A DNA stretch of 64,000 nt from Vandiemenella viatica (GCA_031002005.1 JARYHS010008074.1:273793930-273857929), one strand, 5' to 3'; shown: positions 1 through 12,070, counted from the first letter of the stretch. Made by a program: numbers and translations. The notes: generated by a model from the letters alone, not told the origin.

Positions 1-575
1 TTCATATTACATTTTATATCTCATGCATAGTAATATGAATACTGCATTGATTGCGGATTTCATTGCACTATCTCTACAACACATTGCATCGTGAAAAGTG
101 AAAACAAAGGAATACCGCCTACTTTTATCCTCTTAGGCTGATTTTGCTCCATAAAATGAAAATCTTTTATGATGTCGTCAGAGGAACTTGTTAGCAGAAA
201 ATAAGTTCTGCTTGATTCCTGGCGGAGAGCAATATTTCAGCTTCCACCTCCAACCGCCAAACGGTTTTACTAATATTGTGGAGCACATTTGCAGTGGAGT
301 ATCTAGTTTCCAAACTTCCATTCATTAAGCCTTTAATATTGGAGTAAAAACTGCTGGCTTTATTTTGTCAGATAATTTTTTGTGAAAAATGTTCTGTTTC
401 AGTATTTTGAATTTAAATGTGTCTCTGATGCCAGATAGTAAAACAAGAAATGAAGTAACTTTCCTCTACTTCGTGATGAGAATTTACCAATTACTGACGA
501 AAAACCAGTTGTGTACGTCATAGTAAGTATGACAGTACCCTATGCCCAGGTGTCATCTGCGAGTGTGACGAAGAG
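1..575. other. AT-rich spacer, nothing recognised
   Basis: No long open frame, RNA gene or repeat that I recognise. The sequence is ordinary AT-rich spacer up to the SINE that starts at the T-run near 576. Confidence 0.5.
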
Positions 576-820
576 TTTTTTTAACTGGTTAACGTCTCTC
601 TAACATCGAGGTCTTTTAGAGACGGGAAAGGATGGGGGGGCAAGGAATGGGAAGGAATTCGGCCATGGCCTTTTGAAGGAAGCACTCCGGCATTTGGCTG
701 GAGTGATTTGGGAAACCATGAAAAACCCAAATCTGGATGCCCGGACGGGGATTCGAACCGCCGCGGCCGTCCTCCCAAATGCGAGGCCAGAACGCTAGCT
801 GTTACACCACCACGCTCGGT
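576..820 (-). repeat. tRNA-derived SINE, family A
   Basis: The minus strand reads as a SINE. It starts near 820 with the tRNA-like head (ACCGAGCGTGG), has the pol III B-box as GGTTCGAATCC-like sequence near 750-760, a body ending in the GAATTCCTTCCC block, and an A-tail seen as a T-run at 576-582. Other copies lie at 6265, 31446, 33110, 36052 and 62170. It is diverged from the 62170 copy. Open frames overlapping it are not genes. Confidence 0.8.
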
Positions 821-3800
821 GTGACAAAGAGACAGCTAAAGTTTCAACAATGGAAAAGTGTGAAAAATCATTGAAGAGCCTGTCTACCCAAATCAAAAAT
901 AAACTCTAGTCGTCAAATTCTACTCTTGATTATTCAAGAACTGGATGCTCTTCACTGAAATTTATTTCGTTTACTGCCCTTTTTTAATATTAATTACTTA
1001 CTTAATGTTTGATTTGAAAATGTGATTAGTTTGTAAAACGTAATGCAAAACTTCTGGCAGTTCTTGGTTAGATGACACAGTGTAAGAGGTTTTTTTTTTT
1101 TTTTTTTTTTAAATCGTAGTTTTCTTTGGACAAAACAAAAATTTTACGGTTTTTATACATTGTTCTTGGACCACTTTCACTCTAGATGATTACATTGTGT
1201 CATGTGTTTTAATGGAAAACCAAGGTACTTTTCTATATGGAGCAAAGTATGCTGCACATGTGGATGACATTGCTCCACTTTAAAAAAATTAAAATAAAAT
1301 AGCCAAATCATAAAAATCCTCCAATGGCCATATTCTATTCCTAAAAAGACTATTGAAATCACATGTTAAAATATCTATCTTTTTACTAACATTAACAGCC
1401 GAGGAAGCTCGTTTTCAGCAAAATGTGGTGCAAAATAGCCCTCACTATATAATATGTATTTTAAGTATGTTATACTGCTTTGATATAAGAATAATGTGTG
1501 CCAGTGCTTGTGCAGAAATAAGAGTGCTGCATTATAGCTATATATCCAACCATGACTCAGGCGATTTATTCGACAGTTTCAAACCGTTATATCAGTTCTT
1601 TTACATCAAGCAGATTCGTTACGTACTGGATGTTAAGGTCACAAAGTCACCACTGCTGGAAACCTGGAGCAGTCAACGTCTATCGAATGCAGTTCTGTTG
1701 CCTTAACATCCCGCCAACATCGTGGCCTCCGTGGTATTTCTTCCTCAATAGAACTGACACTTCTTCGCATTTCTAACGATGTTTGCTTTATTTCTACATG
1801 CGTGTTATGCTTGTTCTGCTTCTACTTTAACATAATTACTTTGACTGTGTCACAATTTTTCGAAATTTACTTTTATCGATCTTGAAATGGTCTTAAATTG
1901 TCCGCTGTTTGATGTATTTCTTACAAATTGTCTCACTTCATGCGTGACAAACGAGCGGGTTATGGTCTTCAATGCCACTCGGCCTGCGCTGAAACGCCGA
2001 CCTACCTCACTCTCGTCATGCGGAGCGACAGATATCTCGGTTAATATGCTTGATCCTAAATTGTCGAACGCTTTTAACCCCGTTGCCGTCCGTTTAGTAG
2101 TCGTTTCAAACTAGACTGTTTTCATGTCACTCGTAATTCTTGGAATACACGTCACAAATGAAAAAAATTAAGCTATAGACATGTATATCGTACATGATGT
2201 GGTAAAAACAAAATATCCGTAGAATGTGTTGGTACAAACTCATTGGCAAATCTGAAATCTGAAGCGCATTCTAATTAGTAGCTAGAGACTGGTGACAGAC
2301 GAACAGACAGCGGAGCGAAATGGGTTGTGCAGTTTCAAGGGTAATTTGAGAATTATCCACACATTCGTCCGGAAAAGTCAATAATCACCTAACGCATTCG
2401 GCCAAGACGGCAGTATTACAAGATATGGGATAAATAACATCCTTTACTCTAATCAGGTATTATTTCTAGATTGAATTTCTAAATCTGTTATTATCTACAA
2501 AATAATTTACAAAACAAACCCTTAATTACATCGAAGAGAAAATCCCAAAACAAATATACATCTTCATTATATCATTGCATATAAGCATTATACAGTATTC
2601 TCATCTTATTGATTTCAAAAATCTAAAACGGGTCTATTATCCAAACCAAGGTTAGAACATTGCTTGAATACTCCATCATTTGCCATTTACTAGAAAGCAG
2701 AAGAATCCATACTTATTTCGTTATGATCAATATGGCTCTTACTAAACTAATTTTTTTTCCCTTTGTCCTTCCAGTATTACCACAAAACATACTGACAACC
2801 GTCTTCTTACCTTTGCTCGATTGTTATCTTCAATCTCTGCGTTGTACATAACGTTTCATGAGTTAAAGTGCACTTGAAACTGACGGCCACATGAAGTGAA
2901 ATCTGTTAAATCAAATTGATCCGCAATTCAACCATCTACACCACATCAGAATCCTTGTACACTTCACTCTAAGCCATTTGATAACCGCTGTCGCTGAGCT
3001 CTTTGACTTATCGTTGACAAGCTCACTTCGGTGACGAGGATACGGAATGAACTAAGCGAAAACAGCGGCCATGCTATTTCTCAAGACATTTGCGAGGTAA
3101 CGGCTCATTCTTGAAAAACCCCATACCTGCATACTATATTTGTATCATTTATGGCATGTATTTCGAAGCCTTTATACGAGTTCCCTCTTAGTTAATGTAT
3201 TTTCTTGGAAGATAACTGCACTTTCTCATGTTTAATTCGAATGTTTGCGCAAACTGAGATCCAATGTGTTATTTGAAACTATTTTATAGAAATGTTAAAT
3301 CAATAACGTAAATCAGTAACAACAACTGACATGGCACTTCATTAAGAATAATCGCGTCGCACTTAAAAATGGTATGCAATATTGTATATAACACTTATAT
3401 ACTGAAAAGCTAAGTGAAAAAACTGGAGATTCACGTAATACTTTCGATATTCTACATCTTGCCGTCTATCTTTCGATTGCTTTGCATCATTTAACGAATT
3501 AACTTCGGATGCTGGGGATACCCATCGTGCTCTTTACTGTGCTCCAATTTATGCGTCTTATGTCGTATGCCCTAGGGCAAAAGGGTGTCCCGATTCCGAC
3601 CGTTCAACCGCCCGAAGAGAAGAATGTTGACAGAGGAGGTCTGTTTATTCCGCAAAATATTCAGCAGCAGTTAAAACATTACTTTATCTATAACTCGAGG
3701 AGATGACTTTCCATTCTTCGAGCCAAGGACAAAAAAACTAAACAAATCAGAACTTCCAAGAATATAAATAAATTCCATAACTCTTGCACAAGACGTAAGA

Positions 3801-5119
3801 GAAATGTGATGGAGAGTACATCGACCGAAAAAAAGCAGTTCCAGACGCGATGTAAATAACATTTAAGAGTACAAAAATTTGACCATTCCCCCACAAACAC
3901 AAATACAGACATGAAATTTTAACAGTCAGCAAGAGCAAACACAAAATTTAACTTCACAAGAAAACTATCAAATACAAACTAAAGCAATAACCATACGAAA
4001 AAATATACTCAACTAAGACGTAAACTTGACAAATCAAAATTTATTAAAATTTATAAACATAAAAAATATCCAAAATACACACTTTCCACTAATACACCTT
4101 ACGTTAATATCATTATACGTTCTTCTCGTCTCCCCCTTGGCGAAGGCGTAAGTAATTAACTGCCTCTCTTTATACCAATCATGTATAACAGTCGAAATGG
4201 CATGCTTGTTGAAGCCACAGGTGATCAGCTACGACACTTCAAGATACAAATGTAATAGTAAATCAACTATGATAGCTATTTATAAATGTAATTGCAATAA
4301 CATTGAAACAAATACGTCCGTACAAAATTTAGAAACTGCAAACATATTACAAAAAACACTGGGCCTCCTATGATACCTCGATGAAGAAACATTTATCAAT
4401 TAAAAATCAATCAAGAATTTCTCAAATAAAAATTTATTATTAACTTATAAGTACTTTAAAGTTATCAGCGATTTTGATCGTATCCTATACTTAAATAATA
4501 CACACTAAAAGTATTTCAGTCGAATACAGTTTGCAAGCTGTTAGCAAAAGAAGCTAAAGTTTTTATTTTCCGTTTACTCTGTCATATATCAATGCTATTT
4601 TATTGAAATTTTTCTTCATCCAGAGAGAATTTAACCCTAATGCATGGCATATATACAACCTAAAGTAAATTTGACTAGAATTGAAAGATTGACCTAACAG
4701 TCTGAGCGGCAACGCGATGCGGCGTTGATGGAGCGAGGAGCCAAGTACACTACTTAACTCGGAAATGCACAGAAGTGCTAAAAGTCATGGGACAGGAAGA
4801 TACAAATATCCAGACGGGGTAGCAAAGAGGAAGAAACGTATAATGTGCAGTGTCAGAGCTTTCTTTTTATACCCTTGTGAGCTGTGAAAGGTTTTCTGAC
4901 GTGATTAAGGCTTTCAAAGTGGAATGATTGTTCGCACTTAACGTGGGAGGCTTTTCATTCAAGATATTGTTCTTGAACTCAACATTCCTTGATCCACAAT
5001 ATCAATGAATATGTTGTTTCCGGTATTACCTTCAACCGTGGACAAGGCAGTGGTCGACCATGTCTCCTTAAAGATCGAAACCTGTGATCTTTGCGTCGAG
5101 GTGTCAGTGTTGACAGACA
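821..5119. other. AT-rich spacer without supportable genes
   Basis: Several open frames of 60-117 codons occur here (for example 1353-1706 and 3509-3706). None shows a domain, a codon bias or splice context that I can defend. There is a run of about 20 T near 1090-1110. I see no transposon ends or RNA gene. Confidence 0.4.
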
Positions 5120-6139
5120 ACAACACTCAATCGAAAAAGTCACGGTGACTTAAATCAGGTGAATATGGGGTTGAGGAACAACAGGAATGCCTTTTGAGAT
5201 CAAAAATTCACTGATGAAAAAAGTCGTGTGACACGAGGCATTGTCATGATGAAGCATCCACTTGTCTGCAATGTCTGGTCTCACACGAATCACTCTTTTC
5301 CTGAGCCTTTCAAGGACACCTTTGTAAAACACTTGGTTGACAGTTTGTCCTGGTGGAAGAAATTCTTTATGCACGATACCCCCACTGTCAAAAAAAGCAA
5401 ATAACATTGTTTTGATCTTTGATTTGCTCATTCGACATTTCTTCGGTCGAGAAGATGACGGAGTGTGCCACTCTTCTCTTTGCCGCTTCGTTTCAGGATC
5501 GTAATCAAATATCCAGGATTCATTACCTGTGATCACACTACTGAAGAATTCTTGGTCATTATCAATCCTCTCAAGAAGACCAACACACGCGTTTCTTCGA
5601 TTGTCCTTCTGTTCAGTTGTATGGTGTTTTTTTTGTTTGCACCATTTTGGCACAAATCTTTCGCATGTCCAAATCGTCTGTCAAAATTTCCTTATTGTTA
5701 AACGATGGTCTGATATCACAAGAGCCATCACGCGCTCAACGTTTTCGTCAGTTTTTTAAGTAGAAGGTCACCCTGAGTGAGGTTGATCTTCAACGTGTTC
5801 TCGGCTTTCCAAAAATGATTTGTGCCAGCGGTAAACTTGTGCTCTTGATAAGCAATGTTCCCCATAGATATGTATCAAATTTTCAAAGGTCACACTCGCG
5901 GATTCCCCAAGTTTAATACAAAACTTGATTGAATAACGTTGCTCCATTTTCGTAACACACGGCAAAAACACAACTTCACTGACGGCACTGTCAAAAATAA
6001 TATGTTGGCTGAACGGAGTTGAAACTCGGACTGAGCATGTGGAAGGGACGAACAAACCTGTCTAGCACAGAGCGGTAGACACAGCGTTGCCAGAACGCTC
6101 ACAGTGTTACCAATCCCATTACTTTTCTCTCACACCCGG
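5120..6139 (-). mobile_element. mariner transposon, 3' truncated
   Basis: The right-hand end on the minus strand begins CCGGGTGTGAGAGAAAAGTA next to a TA (6140-6141), as expected for a mariner terminal repeat and TA target. The minus strand then carries a broken mariner transposase. Similarity to mariner stops just past the second catalytic Asp block near 5120. I find no matching terminal repeat on the left, so the element is truncated. The subfamily is not certain. Confidence 0.75.
5150..5947 (-). pseudogene. mariner transposase pseudogene
   Basis: The transposase start is the ATG at 5945-5947. An N-terminal helix-turn-helix region runs to about 5768 and ends in a motif typical of the first DNA-binding domain of mariner transposases. 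An in-frame stop and a deletion of part of the second helix-turn-helix follow. The reading then resumes in another frame at 5653-5150 with the catalytic part: a GNESW block (normally GDESW) and a HHDNASCHT block holding the second catalytic Asp. In this family the first Asp normally lies in the GDESW block, so the Asn here suggests loss of a catalytic residue. A frameshift near 5160 ends the frame. The gene is dead by stop, deletion, frameshift and substitution. Confidence 0.85.
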
Positions 6140-6264
6140 TATGCAGCAGAAGACAGACTCCAGTGCACTGTTAACAAAACACCATCGGTTGCATCCCCTT
6201 TCCTGGGCTCGTGAACATGTTTGTTGATTCTAGGGGACGTGGTCAGATGAGTCATGATTCCAGT

Positions 6265-6444
6265 TTGTTAGAGGCTTTACGCCTCATCGACGTCGAGGTC
6301 ATTAGAGGTGAGATGGGACTGGTGACAAGGAACGGGAAGGAATTCGGTCATGGTGAAGGAATCATCCCAGCATTTGCCTGGAGTGATTTGGGGAAATCAT
6401 GGAAAACCCAAATATGGATGCCCGAACGGGGATTCGAACCGGCG
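6265..6444 (-). repeat. SINE family A, tail half (split by Transib-like element)
   Basis: This is the body of a family A SINE on the minus strand. It is cut exactly at the B-box region (GGATTCGAACC) by the inserted element that starts at 6445. The missing head resumes at 8202. The last five bases (6440-6444, CGGCG) are the target duplication. Confidence 0.8.
6440..6444. repeat. 5-bp target site duplication CGGCG (left)
   Basis: CGGCG lies directly before CACAGTG and is repeated directly after the other end (8197-8201). Transib insertions are known for 5-bp GC-rich duplications with a CGNCG tendency, and this matches. Confidence 0.85.
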
Positions 6445-6490
6445 CACAGTGGGCCAGAATCGCAAAAAACTGGCCAAAATATAAAAAGAT

Positions 6491-6960
6491 GTTCAATTTG
6501 TACCAAAGTTAGTATGTAAAGGTTATCGAAGTTGCTGATTAAGAATATAATATCAAAAAGTGAAAATAGAAAATGGCGGATCCAAGATGGCGGACAAATA
6601 TTGCTAAAAGTCATTTTATTCATATAAAAGTATTTTTTTTTGGAATTATCGAGGTTGCTAGAGTTGTTCAATTTGTACCAAAGTTAGTATGTAAAGGTTA
6701 TCGAAGTTGGTGATTAAGAATATGGTATCAAAAAGTGAAAAAAAAGAAAATGGTGGATCCAATATGGCGGACAAATATTGATAAAAGTCCTTTGATTCAT
6801 ATAAAAGTAAATTTTTGGGATTTTTCGAGATTGATGATGAAGATTGTGACTTCAAATATTAAAAAAACAAAACAAAATAGTGGATCCAAGATGGCGGTCG
6901 GAAATTGGTAAAATTCTTTTTATTTATGTAAAAGTCAATATTTAGAGGTTGTTGTAGTTA
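6491..6960. repeat. degenerate tandem repeat, period about 176 bp
   Basis: A unit starting GTTCAATTTGTACCAAAGTT at 6491 recurs at 6667. A third, more diverged unit follows. Each contains a GGATCCAAGATGGCGG-like block (near 6573, 6754 and 6883). It lies downstream of the transposase remnant inside the Transib-like element. Confidence 0.75.
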
Positions 6961-7118
6961 ATGGTTATAAATATAAGCTCAAAAAATGGAAAGCTCGAGA
7001 AAAGTACCAAATAGAGGATAGAAGATAGTATAAAATATTACAAAAAAAGAATTTTATTTCAATTACAGTTAATCATGTAGTAAATTGTTTGTGACTATAA
7101 TTAAAAGTTATTATTTTC

Positions 7119-7185
7119 TTCTTCTTTTTTATCTTCATTATCTTCTTCTTTTTTATCTTAATTATCTTCTTCTTCTTCTGCATCT
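7119..7185. repeat. CTT-rich low-complexity tract
   Basis: This is TTC/TTCTTT-rich sequence. On the minus strand it encodes the end of the acidic tail of the Transib-like remnant and continues beyond its stop. Confidence 0.7.
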
Positions 7186-8138
7186 TCAGCTGAATCGCCA
7201 TCATCTTGAAAGACTGTTTCCTCATCATCTACATCGGAATCTTCATAATCTTCCGGCACAGGAACTAAGAGAGCAACGGCTTCTGACGACAAACTCTTCT
7301 ATTTGTTTGATGATTTGCGCAGAGAATAAATGTTGAAGTCTGTGGTTGCTAACAATCTCCTGAACACGTTTTCGATACTCTTAAGTCTTGAAAACTTTCG
7401 TGAAAAGCCTATGCGATATTGCTTTATCAACTTATTGGTTGATTCTTGAGCATACTCCTACAGTTCATATAATTATTAATTTATTTAATACTTATTTCTT
7501 AACACGAGTTTGAAAGCGTTAAAAAGTACTTCCACAAAGTATGTAGAATATTTGTGTTTCAAAAAAAATGTACTTTTTCATAATTATTAATGAAAAAAAT
7601 TAACTTAACATTAATAATCTCATTTTTTTAAAAAAGGATACATTTTGCAAGCGTCGCTTAAAAAGTTGTTCAAAGCCGGAGTTGGTACTAGTAGGTGGAT
7701 TTGAATGTTAATTTATTAAGGTAATAGTATATACTTGCGGACACGGTGAAAAAGAAAGCGGAATATCGTGGAATTCGTAACTTATCTCTATTTTTTTAAG
7801 CACATTTTAAAATTTTCTACCGAATTTTCAGGTATTAAGTTAATTAATAAAATATGTGTAATTAATGATTTAAAAATTAAATAAATGTATTTTAATTAGT
7901 ACATACATCCTGGAACACAGTCCATATTTAAAATATTCGTTTCACTTACAAGAACACAAATATTTATCTTTAACGACAAGACTATTTTGTTTCCTGGTCG
8001 GCTGTATGCACCGCTAGCAATGAAGTGCCGACTTTGAGATGAAATATAAAGGAGGAAATGAACAATTGATCGTCCAAACAATCGGTATTCAGTAGTTCCA
8101 ACATTACTGTAGCCAAACTGATAGTCGAAAATTCCCAT
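7158..8138 (-). pseudogene. Transib/RAG1-like transposase C-terminal remnant, two exons
   Basis: I infer a spliced reading on the minus strand. Exon 1 runs from the ATG at 8136-8138 to 7950 and is followed by a consensus donor GTAAGT (7949-7944). Exon 2 starts at 7457 after CTGTAG and runs to the stop at 7158-7160. The exons join in phase 0. Exon 2 begins with an EYAQES-NKL stretch, then R and SR-rich residues and an EN-V-RRLL stretch. From memory this resembles the segment around the last catalytic Glu of RAG1 and Transib (pattern E-S-x-N-K-L). It ends in a strongly acidic tail. A TAG at 7299-7301 interrupts exon 2. The rest of the catalytic core is absent, so it cannot be active. The homology is an inference without a database search. 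Confidence 0.5.
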
Positions 8139-8196
8139 ACAGAAACTTTTTTTTTTTTCCTTTTTGGCCACGTTTTCAAGATTCTGGCCCACTGTG

Positions 8197-8251
8197 CGGC
8201 GGCTTCCCGAAAGCGAGGCCATAACGTTAACCACTCACCCACCACGCTCGA
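8197..8251 (-). repeat. SINE family A, head half plus CGGCG duplication
   Basis: CGGCG (8197-8201) repeats the left target site. The following bases complete the SINE head that is missing at 6444, up to the CACCACGCTCG start. Together the two halves make one SINE interrupted by a single insertion. Confidence 0.8.
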
Positions 8252-8307
8252 TCCCAATTTGTTAGAGTTTATGGTAGGGTTCGCACAGACTCCCTGAGGC
8301 CATGGAC

Positions 8308-8690
8308 CTAGGTTGTCAGGAAGGCATTGTGGAGGCTCCATCCTAGCACGGGTTGTGTTTATATGGCATGGAATCGTACCTCTCATCAAACTGAACCAAC
8401 CATTAACTGGAAGTGGTTATCTTCAGCTACTTGGCGATAATTTGCAGATGCTCACGGCCTTTTCCAGGAAGACAATGCGCCATGTCACTTGGCTAAAATG
8501 GTTTGAGTAATATTCTGGACATTTCCAGCGAATGATTTGGCCACCTAAATCGCCATACATGAAACCAATCGAACAAATCTGGAACTTGATCAGAGGTCAA
8601 TTCGTGCACAGCGTCCTGCGTCGGCAACACTTCCGCAATTGAATCTTTAAATGCAGAAAGGAAACAAGTCCATGTTTTTTTTCGAAAATA
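8308..8690 (+). pseudogene. Tc1-like transposase remnant
   Basis: In shifting frames the plus strand recalls the C-terminal part of a Tc1 transposase. A QEDNAPCHLAK-like block lies near 8470-8500 (second catalytic Asp region), followed by a WPPKSPYMKPIEQIWNLI-like block near 8540-8590, which corresponds to the Tc1 'SPDLNPIENxW' signature with the third acidic residue. Frameshifts and stops break it. No terminal repeats were found. Confidence 0.7.
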
Positions 8691-11600
8691 GCTTTTTTCA
8701 TTTAAATTGTTCCCAGATACAGGACGCACCGTTTGCTGCAGAAAGGACACTTGTCAGCCCAATAGAGTAGACATGATGACGTCTTTAATTTTACCTTTAC
8801 TGCTGATAGAAAACTAGTCCTGGACAAGTTCCCTGTCTAAAGTAAACGGTCGCTAGGTTTACCACGAAGAGGAGGGAGGCAAGGGGACAAATGAAGTCTG
8901 TACTATGCTAAATAAGGGCATTTCGTTGAGAAAGATGTAAAAATGATATATATTTTTCGAGATAACTGTTCGGGCCAAAATAAAAACAAACTATGCTGAG
9001 GATATAGTTGAAATTATATCGGATTGATTTCATTAACTGCAGCTAATGTGACCATAGGTTTTTTTTTTTTTTTTTTTTTTTTTCTTTTTAACATGCTTAA
9101 GTCACGATACATATGGCGAAAATGTACCAAAAATCAAAGGAGACCTTTCAGGATATTCAACTACGGGGAGATGAACATTTTGGCAAACGATCCGCACAGT
9201 GTTCAATGCAGCTTGAACATTTCTGGCTTTACAACGTACACTTTTAAGCTTCAAAACACAGTAAAGCCATTGGAATTACCTTCCAAGAAAGCCTCTACTA
9301 CTGTCGTGCCCATAGATAATAAAAAAAAGGAAACTTTGGTTTACATATCTGAAGATAAAATGGAGTTTTGCAATCCCATTATTTCATAGCTTATAACAAC
9401 GTTATCTTTGGACGAAATCGACAATGAATGAGAACTTTAACCTTCAAATGACGTACTTACTGTATCTCTGTGGTAATAAAATATTTTTTTAATTCAAATT
9501 TGCATTTTTTTAAATTTTATCTCATGAAGTTTCTCTTCAAAATATGAATTACTTACTACAGAAAAGGTACATGTCCACAACACAAAAAACCTTCCTACAG
9601 CTTTGTCATGCATCGTTCGGAATTTTTTAAAACACATGTAATTACAGGTTGCCTAGTTACATGACAATAACATATAAACAAAAAAAATTATCGTATGTCA
9701 AGGTTGTATTCAGTTTTTTGTCTCTTCCCTAAAATTTAGAAATGTGCACACGTTGCCTTTCTGCGATCAGGAATTTAATTATGGGCGGCTGTAAAGGAAA
9801 GAGGCTGAATATTTCTTCAGTGGAGAACCGACGGCATGTTGAGTGAATGCTACGTAGGGTTGTTGAATTTCACAGAGAAAAGGAGTCCCACACGGTATTA
9901 TGACGTATTCTATGAGTTTTGGCACTTCAGTGTATGTAAAGCATTGATTTTTGCCCCAAACGACTGTCGTGTGACATACCAGAACAATATCTGGAAAGGT
10001 TATCAGAGAGGGGAACAATAATTGAGCGAGACTTAACTCGCAGTTTGCCATTTTTTATTCTTTGCTCGGTTTTTATATTTACACATCAACCCACAAACTC
10101 ACCAGGAAAATGTTTTCTAGTTTATGAAAATTCTGGTTTGCGTCAGAAAGTAAAATGAGCTCCGTAACTTCAGTCGGAAACTAAGTGCAGTTTTAAGAGA
10201 GAGTAATTGGGTTTTAGTAATAAAGGGTACAGACAAAATGACTTCTCTTGATTCATAGGAATTCGCAAAAATACAAAGGAGTTAGCCTTTGAGGCTTTAC
10301 CAGTAAAAGTTTTCGAACAGAAAACTGATTATTAAATATACAAATGTGAAAAAGAAGGGTTAATGTTAAATGATTAGCTGTCACAAATCGTTGATAAAAA
10401 AAAAGTTCAATAAGTTCCTTAATAACAAACTTTTTTTTTTCATTAAGTTAAACCGTTCTTCTTATTTTTATGTAAGATAATGTTTGTATAGACTATTGTT
10501 TTCATAAATTCACGGGGGTAAAAAGGAAAATAAAATACGATTCATACATAACAATGCACATGGAGACTACAGCTCCTATCGAAAGTAACCGTTTGTAGCC
10601 GACGAGAAGTTTCTGCTGCCGTGTATGTGTACCGGCTTATCTTTGCATTCTCAGCTGTTGTTAATCGGCTTGGGTACGTCAGGTGTGGAATGCCGTGGGA
10701 TGCGCAGGTAAATTGTACTTCGTTTGCATACGCTTTATCTTGTACACACAAGTAATATTGTCTGTTTTAATTACTGATAGTGTCACAAAATTACTGCTTT
10801 TGTGTACATGCGTATGCACCAATACGACTTCCCCCGTGAGCCTTTAACTAACAACGATTTTCTAGCCAAACTGAAACTACCTGTAACCAGCCATATTCAA
10901 TCCAACGCCGACTAAAACCATCTTTTTCATTGACCAAAATCTACGTAGAAATGTAGAACATGTAATTTTGAGTTCTTGGCCTTACAGGTCACAAGACCTA
11001 ATGATTCTGAAATAACCCCTTGGATAGGTAATCATTTCCATCACTCACCCTACTGTTGCTCCATACTGTTTAGCGCTGTAGAACAGAAATCTGATATTCG
11101 TCTATGCATTGAAATAGGTAATTTTAGTTACTGAAAGACTTAGAAAATATGATGAGAAAAACGGAGGCTCCGCCGATGTATAAACATATGTAACATTGTT
11201 GGGCGTTCCCCCGGAAGAGCGCGTGAAATAGATATGACGTTTCGAAGTTAATGCCGTATTCTTTCACAGGCGGCAAAGTGACTTCTAAACATCTCATATA
11301 CTTAGTGTCCGACAGGGTTTTATACAGTACAAAATACGAATGCATTAAGGAACACCGTCGAGTTACATGGTGATTATCAGCTTATACACCTCTAGCTAAA
11401 AGCAAAATAGTATCATATCGTTATGCTGAGTTGTTGACAAACAGGGAATCCATCTGAACCATAGAGAATCTTTCAATATATAAGATTGAGAATCGTGTAT
11501 GCGTACACATAGGAGATTGATATTTCCACTACTCATAGAATGCGACAGTCTACAAGAACAGATGTTAAAAATTTGGCAAAAAGCGCTCTAGCATATTAAG

Positions 11601-12070
11601 GCTTTACCTTCAATAGTTTCCGGGATCAGCCGTTTGGATATTGTACTGGGATTGTGAAAATTAAAAACCCACCTCTATAATTACAGCGTTGCTTACGAGT
11701 ATGAACTCTTTACTTTAACTCTGCAATAGTGGTTTTGTAAGAACGTACGGTGCTTAATACCTGCATTGTGCAGAATACCCAATGTGAACCAGTGTAGTAA
11801 TGTTAAGAAATATTAAGTCTACCTCTTAAAATGTTGTAAAGGATCAGGTATCGAACGGTTGGGCTTTACAATTCGGGAGCACGTGCGTTTGATCCCCGGT
11901 ATGGTCATACAAATTTCGATTTTAAGTTCACTGCGGACAAATGATGAAATGACAGTAATCGAATGACGTAGTGGTCAAATGACGTAGTAATCGAAAATAA
12001 TTTACAAATATACAGAGACAGGAAAGCGGCTACACTACCGCTGTTACATATGGTGGAGTCTTGAACGTTT
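8691..12070. other. AT-rich spacer
   Basis: Nothing firmly recognised. It contains a run of about 22 T at 9060-9082 followed by an unexplained open frame (listed separately). A short tRNA-SINE-like piece with a degenerate B-box occurs near 11850-11920. Confidence 0.4.
9091..9389 (+). CDS. unrecognised open frame after a poly-T run
   Basis: The frame is 99 codons from the ATG at 9091 to the TAG at 9387. It directly follows a long T-run and a pyrimidine stretch ending in AACATG. The predicted product is basic at the start and Ser/Thr/Lys-rich later, with no motif that I recognise. It could be the last exon of a host gene (the T-run resembling an acceptor tract), a retrocopy, or chance. I cannot assign a function. 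Confidence 0.2.

Larger units (their letters stand above)
6445..8196 (-). mobile_element. Transib-like DNA transposon (RAG-related), degenerate
   Basis: This is a 1752-bp insertion in a SINE with inverted ends. The first 17 bases, CACAGTGGGCCAGAATC, are identical at both ends, and similarity continues over about 35 bases (a shared TGGCCAAAA block). Both sides carry CGGCG. Ends beginning CACWRTG with CGNCG-like 5-bp duplications are the hallmark of the Transib superfamily, the relatives of RAG1. The minus strand holds a short two-exon remnant resembling the end of the RAG1/Transib catalytic core, then an acidic tail and a tandem-repeat 3' region. Most of the transposase is missing, so this is a deletion derivative that would depend on a full copy elsewhere. 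Confidence 0.8.

Noticed and set aside
7085..7336. Plus-strand open frame rich in Leu
   Set aside because: It is the complement of the acidic tail of the Transib-like remnant and a CTT-rich tract.
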